Assembly (NCBI RefSeq): GCF_030296015.1
Contig: NZ_AP027368.1
Location: 3,432,839 to 3,496,838, forward strand
Direction: 5' to 3'
Length of the DNA stretch: 64,000 bases
DNA from: Ferrimonas sp. YFM
GTDB taxonomy: Bacteria > Pseudomonadota > Gammaproteobacteria > Enterobacterales > Shewanellaceae
Shown here: positions 58,642 to 64,000 of the stretch, one piece after another
Layout: every line of letters starts with the position of its first letter
How positions within the stretch are numbered: the stretch's first letter is position 1
Position numbers and translations under genes: made by a program
Notes under the pieces: model-generated
What the model saw: the letters and a program-made list of their open reading frames with translations, nothing else
Told to the model about the DNA's origin: nothing
Databases searched by the model: none

Positions 58642-61600
58642 ATGGCTCGTTTCTTTATCGATCGCCCCATCTTTGCCTGGGTGATCGCCATTATCGTGAT
58701 GCTGGCCGGCACCCTGGCCATCACCACCTTGCCGGTGTCCCAGTACCCCAACATCGCGCCGCCCACCATCGAGATCAGCGCCAACTACCCCGGCGCCTCG
58801 GCCAAGACGGTGGAAGACACGGTCACCCAGGTGATCGAACAGCGGATGACCGGTCTGGATCACCTGCGTTACATCGCGTCTCAGAGCGACAGCTTTGGTA
58901 ACGCCACCATTACCCTGACCTTCAACGCCGAGGCGGATGCGGATATCGCCCAGGTGCAGGTACAGAACAAGTTACAGCTGGCGATGCCACTGCTGCCTCA
59001 GGAGGTGCAAGCCCAGGGGATCAGTGTCAACAAGTCCTCCAGCGGCTTCTTGATGGTACTGGGCTTCGTGTCCCAGGATGGCTCCATGGACAAGGCGGAC
59101 ATCGCCGATTACGTGGCCGCCAACATCCAGGACCCCATGAGCCGGGTGCCCGGCGTGGGTGACATCACCCTGTTCGGCTCCCAGTACGCCATGCGCATCT
59201 GGCTGGATCCCCTGAAGCTGAACCAGTTCAACCTGACCACCAGCGACGTGGTGGCGGCCATCCGTGAGCAGAACGCCCAGGTGTCCGCCGGCCAGCTCGG
59301 CGGCGCCCCCTCGGTGGCCGCTCAGGAGCTGAACGCCACCATTTCGGCCCAGTCCAGGCTGCAGACTCCCGAGGAGTTCCGCAACATCGTGCTCAAGTCC
59401 GACATGGACGGTGCCAAGGTGTTCCTCGGTGACGTGGGCCGGGTAGAGATCGGCGCCGAGAGCTACTCGGTGACCTCCTTCTACAATGGTCAACCCGCCT
59501 CCGGTCTGGCGATTCAGCTGGCCACCGGCGCCAACGCCCTGGCCACCGCAGAGGCGGTGATGGCCAAGATGGATGAGATGCGTCCCTACTTCCCCGAAGG
59601 CTTGGATGTGGTGCTGCCGTTTGACACCACCCCCTTCGTCGGCAAGTCCATCGAAGGTGTGGTGCACACCCTGCTGGAAGCCATCGTACTGGTGTTCCTG
59701 ATCATGTACCTGTTCCTGCAGAACTTCCGCGCCACCCTGATCCCCATGATTGCGGTGCCCGTGGTACTGCTGGGGACCTTCGGCATCCTGGCCGCCACCG
59801 GCTTCTCCATCAACACCCTGACCATGTTCGCCATGGTACTGGCCATCGGCCTGTTGGTGGATGACGCCATCGTGGTGGTGGAAAACGTGGAACGGGTGAT
59901 GTCCGAAGAGGGCTGTTCGCCCCTGGAAGCCACCCGCAAGTCCATGGATCAGATCACCGGCGCCCTGGTGGGTATCGGCCTGACCCTGTCTGCGGTGTTC
60001 GTGCCCATGGCCTTTATGTCTGGCTCAACCGGGGTGATCTACCGTCAGTTCTCCATCACCATTGTGTCCGCCATGGCGCTGTCGGTGCTGGTGGCGGTGA
60101 TCCTGACCCCGGCCCTGTGCGCCACCATGCTCAAGCCAGTGAAAAAGGGACACGCCTACACCGACAAAGGCTTCTTCGGCTGGTTCAACCGCAGCTTCAA
60201 TCGCTGGACTGACCGTTATGAGGGCAGCGTTGGCGGCATCCTCAAACGCACCGGCCGGGTATTCGGCATCTACCTGATGCTGGTGGTGGCCACGGGCTGG
60301 ATCTTCCTGCGCATGCCCACCGCCTTCCTCCCCGACGAGGATCAGGGGGTGATGTTTGTCCAGGCGATTCTGCCCGCCAACGCCACCCAGGAAAGCACCC
60401 AGAATGTGCTGGATCAGGTGAACGACTACCTGCTGGAGCAAGAGGGCGAGTCTGTGGAGTCGGTGTTTACCGTATCCGGCTTCAGCTTCGCCGGCATGGG
60501 CCAGAACATGGGCCTGGCCTTCGTCAACATGAAGCCCTGGGATGAGCGCACCGCGCCGGGGACCGATGTGCAGTCCGTCGCCGGCCGAGCCATGGGCGCC
60601 TTCTCCCAGATCAAGGAAGCCCTGGTGTTTGCTTTTGTGCCGCCTGCGGTATTGGAGCTGGGCACCGCCAACGGTTTCGATCTCTATCTGCAGGATAAGG
60701 GCGGCAAGGGTCACGACGCCCTGATTCAGGCCCGCAACCAACTGTTGGGAATGGCCGCTCAGGAGCCCAGCCTGGTGGGGGTTCGCCCCAATGGCCAGGA
60801 GGACGCCCCTCAATACCAGTTAGACATCGACCACGGCAAACTGCGCGCCCTGGGACTGAACATCACCGAGGTGAACAGTGCCCTGGCTACCGCCTGGGGT
60901 GGCGCCTACGTCAATGACTTCATCGACCGCGGCCGGGTGAAGAAGGTGTTCGTCCAGGGTGAGGCGGAATACCGCATGCAGCCTGGGGACCTGGATACCT
61001 GGTATGTGCGCAACAACCAGGGTGAGATGGTGCCCTTCTCCGCCTTTGCCACCGGCCACTGGGAGTATGGCTCCCCCCGCCTTGAGCGTTTCGGCGGTCT
61101 GCCGGCGGTGAACATCCAGGGGGCCACCGCGCCCGGTATCAGTACCGGTGACGCCATGGAGACCATGGAGCGTCTGGCCGGTCAGTTGCCTCCGGGCTTT
61201 GGCATCGAGTGGAACGGCCTCTCCTATGAGGAGCGCCTCTCCGGCAACCAGGCTCCGGCCCTGTACGCCCTCTCCATCCTGGTGGTGTTCCTGGTGCTGG
61301 CGGCGCTGTATGAAAGCTGGTCTGTGCCCTTCGCGGTGATTCTGGTGGTGCCCCTGGGGATCATTGGCGCCCTGCTGGCCACCTATGGCCGCGGGCTGTC
61401 CAACGACGTGTTCTTCCAGGTGGGTCTGCTCACCACAGTGGGTCTGGCCACCAAGAACGCCATCCTCATCGTGGAGTTCGCCAAGGAGTACTACGAGAAG
61501 GGCGCCGGTCTCATCGAGGCCACCCTGCACGCGGTGCGAGTGCGTCTGCGTCCGATTCTGATGACCTCCCTGGCCTTCGGCCTGGGCGTGGTGCCCCTGG

Positions 61601-61791
61601 CCATCAGTACCGGCGTGGGCTCCGGTGCCCAGAACGCCATCGGTACCGGCGTACTGGGGGGCATGATGAGCTCCACCTTCCTGGGGATCTTCTTCGTGCC
61701 GCTGTTCTTCGTGATAGTGGAGCGTATCTTCAGTCCCAAGGAGCGCAAACAGCCTGAGGCGACACCTCAGCCGGCAGAAGCCGAATCCTAG
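58642..61791 (+). CDS. acrB: RND (HAE-1) multidrug pump, AcrB-like (pump 3)
   Basis: A 1049-residue inner-membrane proton-drug antiporter (E. coli AcrB 1049). It is close to AcrB throughout: [53 protein letters not shown] and [22 protein letters not shown]4 Asp pair [15 protein letters not shown] and TM10 Lys [16 protein letters not shown] are intact. Of the three RND pumps here this is the most AcrB-like and probably the broad-spectrum bile/drug/dye exporter. GGGAG precedes the ATG. Confidence 0.95.
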   Translation: MARFFIDRPIFAWVIAIIVMLAGTLAITTLPVSQYPNIAPPTIEISANYPGASAKTVEDTVTQVIEQRMTGLDHLRYIASQSDSFGNATITLTFNAEADADIAQVQVQNKLQLAMPLLPQEVQAQGISVNKSSSGFLMVLGFVSQDGSMDKADIADYVAANIQDPMSRVPGVGDITLFGSQYAMRIWLDPLKLNQFNLTTSDVVAAIREQNAQVSAGQLGGAPSVAAQELNATISAQSRLQTPEEFRNIVLKSDMDGAKVFLGDVGRVEIGAESYSVTSFYNGQPASGLAIQLATGANALATAEAVMAKMDEMRPYFPEGLDVVLPFDTTPFVGKSIEGVVHTLLEAIVLVFLIMYLFLQNFRATLIPMIAVPVVLLGTFGILAATGFSINTLTMFAMVLAIGLLVDDAIVVVENVERVMSEEGCSPLEATRKSMDQITGALVGIGLTLSAVFVPMAFMSGSTGVIYRQFSITIVSAMALSVLVAVILTPALCATMLKPVKKGHAYTDKGFFGWFNRSFNRWTDRYEGSVGGILKRTGRVFGIYLMLVVATGWIFLRMPTAFLPDEDQGVMFVQAILPANATQESTQNVLDQVNDYLLEQEGESVESVFTVSGFSFAGMGQNMGLAFVNMKPWDERTAPGTDVQSVAGRAMGAFSQIKEALVFAFVPPAVLELGTANGFDLYLQDKGGKGHDALIQARNQLLGMAAQEPSLVGVRPNGQEDAPQYQLDIDHGKLRALGLNITEVNSALATAWGGAYVNDFIDRGRVKKVFVQGEAEYRMQPGDLDTWYVRNNQGEMVPFSAFATGHWEYGSPRLERFGGLPAVNIQGATAPGISTGDAMETMERLAGQLPPGFGIEWNGLSYEERLSGNQAPALYALSILVVFLVLAALYESWSVPFAVILVVPLGIIGALLATYGRGLSNDVFFQVGLLTTVGLATKNAILIVEFAKEYYEKGAGLIEATLHAVRVRLRPILMTSLAFGLGVVPLAISTGVGSGAQNAIGTGVLGGMMSSTFLGIFFVPLFFVIVERIFSPKERKQPEATPQPAEAES

Positions 61792-61795
61792 AACG

Positions 61796-61826
61796 ACAAA
61801 AGCCCCGCAGAGCGGGGCTTTTTCTT
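61796..61826. terminator. bidirectional terminator, acrB / DUF533
   Basis: AAAAGCCCCGC and GCGGGGCTTTTT pair around AGA between two convergent genes. Confidence 0.92.
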
Positions 61827-61837
61827 TGGCGAATGCA

Positions 61838-62539
61838 TCAGACCAGTTGCGCTTCCAGCTGGGCCACCAGTTCTGGCTGCAGCTGCAGCTGATTGGCCAG
61901 CTCCTTAAGATAGGCCTGCTCCATGAAGTTCTGTTCATCCACCATGATCACCGACGCCAGATAGACCTCGGCGGCCTCCTCCGGGCTGGACACCGCAGCG
62001 GCCACTTCGGTGGGATCCAGGGGCTTATCCAGCTCCTGTTGGACAAAGTGGCTCACCTCGGCAGAGGCGCCCATGGCGTGCACCGCCTTGAAGATGCGCC
62101 CCTTCTCCTCGTCATCCACATGACCGTCTGACTTGGCGGCGGCGATCATCGCCTTGAGTACCACCATGGAGTGCTGTTCTGTGGGGGCGGGCAGCGCCTG
62201 AGGCTGGGGCACCGCCTGGGGCTGAGCAGTTGGCTGAGCGCTCTGCGGGCTTTCCGCCTGGCCCCCCTGATTGGCCTGCCAGTCATTGAACACCTTATAC
62301 GCCAGGGCCCCCAGGGCGGCGGCCCCCCCGAGTTTGGCGGCCTTCTTGCCCATCTTGCGCCCCTTCTTGGAGCCCACCAGCATGGTCAGCAAGCTGCCAC
62401 CGACGGCGCCGCCAATGGCTCCCTTGGTCATGTCGGACATGCCTCCCTGACCACTGCCCTGACTCAGCCCGCTCTTAGCCTGCTTGGCCATGTCACCGCC
62501 ACTGGCCATCACTTGATTAAGTAACCCTTTGAAATCCAT
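61838..62539 (-). CDS. DUF533 (YebE-like) membrane-associated protein
   Basis: A 233-residue protein starting MDFKGLLNQVMASGG. A Gly/Ser-rich N-terminus, a glycine-zipper hydrophobic block (KGAIGGAVGGSLLTMLVGS, then KLGGAAALGALAYK) and a Gln/Pro/Ala linker (QPTAQPQAVPQPQALPAP) precede a TerB-like helical domain (VVLKAMIAAAKSDGHVDDEE ... LDKPLDPTEVAAAV ... AYLKELANQLQL). This is the DUF533/YebE layout. Function unknown. GGAGGG supports the ATG at 62539 over a longer upstream frame. Confidence 0.85.
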   Translation of the reverse strand: MDFKGLLNQVMASGGDMAKQAKSGLSQGSGQGGMSDMTKGAIGGAVGGSLLTMLVGSKKGRKMGKKAAKLGGAAALGALAYKVFNDWQANQGGQAESPQSAQPTAQPQAVPQPQALPAPTEQHSMVVLKAMIAAAKSDGHVDDEEKGRIFKAVHAMGASAEVSHFVQQELDKPLDPTEVAAAVSSPEEAAEVYLASVIMVDEQNFMEQAYLKELANQLQLQPELVAQLEAQLV

Positions 62540-62867
62540 CCATTCCCTCCAGATCTCTTTGCCTCCCCTCGCGGGGAGCGGCATTCGCTATGCCCATACC
62601 GTTGTTTTTCTGAACGTTTCCAGCATAGACGAGGCCAGAGTCTCTGTTAAGCCTGCCTTTGTAACCAGACATTGGCACTGCGCAGGGGTGACCCTGTAGC
62701 CATTCCTTTGCCGAGTTGAGAACAGAAAGTAGCAAACTTAATACCGCTTTTGTGAAGCCGCGCATCCTTTGCCCTTTTCCTTGGCCATGAAAATGATTCA
62801 CCATTGGCAACCAATATGCGGCCCAGGGCCGTGCCGGAAGGACTGGAGTGGGGAGGTATCGTCTTTC
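62540..62867. other. divergent spacer upstream of hypX, 328 bp
   Basis: No gene seen. A GC-rich inverted repeat (GGCCCAGGGCC region, about 62821-62831) lies 37-47 bases before the hypX start. No sigma-54-like -24/-12 pair could be assigned with confidence. Confidence 0.4.
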
Positions 62868-64000
62868 ATGCGGGTATTACTGCTGGTCACGGCCTTTAAT
62901 GGCCTGTCTCAACGTATCTATGGTGAACTCAAAGCCCAGGGGCATACCCTGAGCGTGGTGCTCGGTGGCAATGAATCCGAAGTGCGTGACGCCGTGGAGC
63001 AGTTCGAGCCCGAGTTGATCCTCTGCCCCTTCCTGAAGCACCGCATCCCCGACGACATCTGGCAGCAGCGGCTGTGCATCATTATCCATCCTGGCATTCA
63101 GGGTGACCGCGGCCCCTCCTCCCTGGACTGGGCCATCATCGATCGGCAAACCGAATGGGGGGTAACCGCCCTGCAGGCGGATGCCGAGATGGACGCCGGT
63201 GATATCTGGTCCACGGGCAACTTCCCCATGCGGGAGGCCTCCAAGGCCAGCCTCTACCGCCGCGACGTCACCGCCATGGCCTCCAGACTGGTTCAGGAGC
63301 TGATGGCCAGGGTGGCGGACAAAGGGTTTTCTCCCGAGCCTCTGGATTACAGCGACCCAAAGGTCAAGGGCGAGCTCAAGCCGCTGATGAAGCAGCCGAT
63401 GCGCAGCATCGACTGGCTGGCCGATGACAGCGACACCATCCTCCGCAAGATTCGCGCCGCCGACAGCTTCCCCGGCGTGCTCACCGAACTCTATGGAGAA
63501 CTGGTCTACCTCTATGGTGCCCATCCCGAGTCGACACTGGGGGGCGCCCTGCCCAAGACGCCCCTGGCCACCCGTGACGGCGCCCTGTGCATCGCCACCA
63601 CAGACGGCGCCATCTGGGTCAGCCATATGAAGCTCAAGAGCGATACCCCGCAGTTCAAGCTGCCGTCGGCCTGGGTATTGAAGGCCCACCTGGATGGGGT
63701 GCCCGAACTGGCACCACCGCTGCTACCGGAGATGACCGCTCCTGGGTTTCAGGAGATCCGCTACCGGGAAGCGGATGGGGTCGGCTATCTGCATTTTGAC
63801 TTTCACAACGGCGCCATGGGCACCAGTCAGTGCCGCCGCCTACTGCATGCCTATCAGGCGGCCTGCCGGCGTGACACCCGGGTGCTGGTACTTATGGGGG
63901 GAGAGGATTTCTGGAGCAATGGCATCCACCTCAATCACATCGAAGCGGCCGACAACCCTGCCGACGAGTCCTGGCGCAACATCAACGCCATCAACGATCT
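62868..64000 (+). CDS. hypX: HypX/HoxX hydrogenase maturation protein, 3' truncated by window end
   Basis: 377 codons are visible. The N-terminal domain (about 1-250) is formyltransferase-like: MRVLLLVTAFNGLSQRIYGEL, CIIIHPGIQGDRGPSSLDWAI (formyl-transfer His-Pro-Gly-x-x-Gly-Asp motif), ADAEMDAGDIW and IRAADSFPGVLTEL. An enoyl-CoA hydratase-like domain begins about 300 (VLVLMGGEDFWSNGIHLNHIEA). HypX makes CO from formyl-tetrahydrofolate via formyl-CoA for the NiFe-hydrogenase active site under aerobic conditions. GGGAGG precedes ATG 62868. Hydrogenase genes are expected beyond the window. Confidence 0.92.
   Translation, partial: MRVLLLVTAFNGLSQRIYGELKAQGHTLSVVLGGNESEVRDAVEQFEPELILCPFLKHRIPDDIWQQRLCIIIHPGIQGDRGPSSLDWAIIDRQTEWGVTALQADAEMDAGDIWSTGNFPMREASKASLYRRDVTAMASRLVQELMARVADKGFSPEPLDYSDPKVKGELKPLMKQPMRSIDWLADDSDTILRKIRAADSFPGVLTELYGELVYLYGAHPESTLGGALPKTPLATRDGALCIATTDGAIWVSHMKLKSDTPQFKLPSAWVLKAHLDGVPELAPPLLPEMTAPGFQEIRYREADGVGYLHFDFHNGAMGTSQCRRLLHAYQAACRRDTRVLVLMGGEDFWSNGIHLNHIEAADNPADESWRNINAIND

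Noticed and set aside
1..64000. CRISPR array, tRNA or rRNA genes
   Set aside because: No regularly spaced repeats and no tRNA or rRNA sequences were noticed in reading the window.

Overview
The window is about 60% GC and looks like chromosomal DNA of a marine, facultatively anaerobic gammaproteobacterium of the Shewanella/Ferrimonas type. This placement is an inference. It rests on a YbiT-like ABC-F protein, a PsrABC-type sulfur reductase with a Ths/TtrSR-like two-component system, a YebE-like DUF533 protein, a lysine riboswitch ahead of an NhaC-type transporter, and a HypX hydrogenase maturation gene. No tRNA, rRNA, CRISPR array or replication origin was seen.

Layout. 1-17.6 kb: partial acuI; a secreted NHL-repeat protein; a DUF885 protein; a complete RND efflux operon (MFP-RND-OMF); an MFS transporter with a small His-rich protein; an EEP-family phosphatase/nuclease; ybiT; a glycine-zipper protein; a LysR/PACE-transporter divergent pair; a CpcT/CpeT-like protein. 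17.6-23.3 kb: a second RND pair (RND-MFP) with a divergent LysR. 23.3-30.4 kb: an anaerobic sulfur-compound respiration locus (response regulator, sensor kinase, DUF3144 protein, psrABC-like reductase). Two near-identical palindromes in the psrA promoter are probable operators. 30.4-31.4 kb: an IS1595-family element with an exact 8-bp target duplication, inserted in the T-tract of the psrC terminator; its transposase carries a 1-nt frameshift. 31.5-38 kb: hydrolase, YqfO-like and CBS proteins, two LysR regulators, nadE and an MFS transporter.

38.0-44.15 kb: an AT-rich accessory island between a LysR gene and the 3' end of an Old Yellow Enzyme (OYE) gene, flanked by a 29-bp imperfect direct repeat of that 3' end. 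It holds a small Cys-rich protein and a four-gene translationally coupled operon: a predicted 2-TM protein, a predicted effector/CTD protein, a middle component and an SMC/Rad50-like ATPase with a zinc ribbon. This matches the architecture of ABC three-component (ABC-3C) conflict systems. attC-like foldable sites lie after each unit, so the island may be a short integron-type cassette array without an integrase. An IS110-family element follows.

44-64 kb: an SDR-OYE-OYE operon; a riboswitch-lysW-lysA lysine operon; a YeiH-type exporter; Mn-dependent pyrophosphatase ppaC; a lipoprotein; an O-acetylhomoserine sulfhydrylase; a Tsx-like channel; a third, AcrAB-like RND pair; a DUF533 protein; and the 5' part of hypX, cut by the window end.

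The most interesting element is the ABC-3C-like operon at 39.1-42.4 kb, with a repeated I-x-x-N-x-[VI]-x-x-x-L-x-[IV]-G motif shared between its membrane protein and its effector-like protein. Next come the putative thiosulfate-responsive operators upstream of psrA and the lysine riboswitch.
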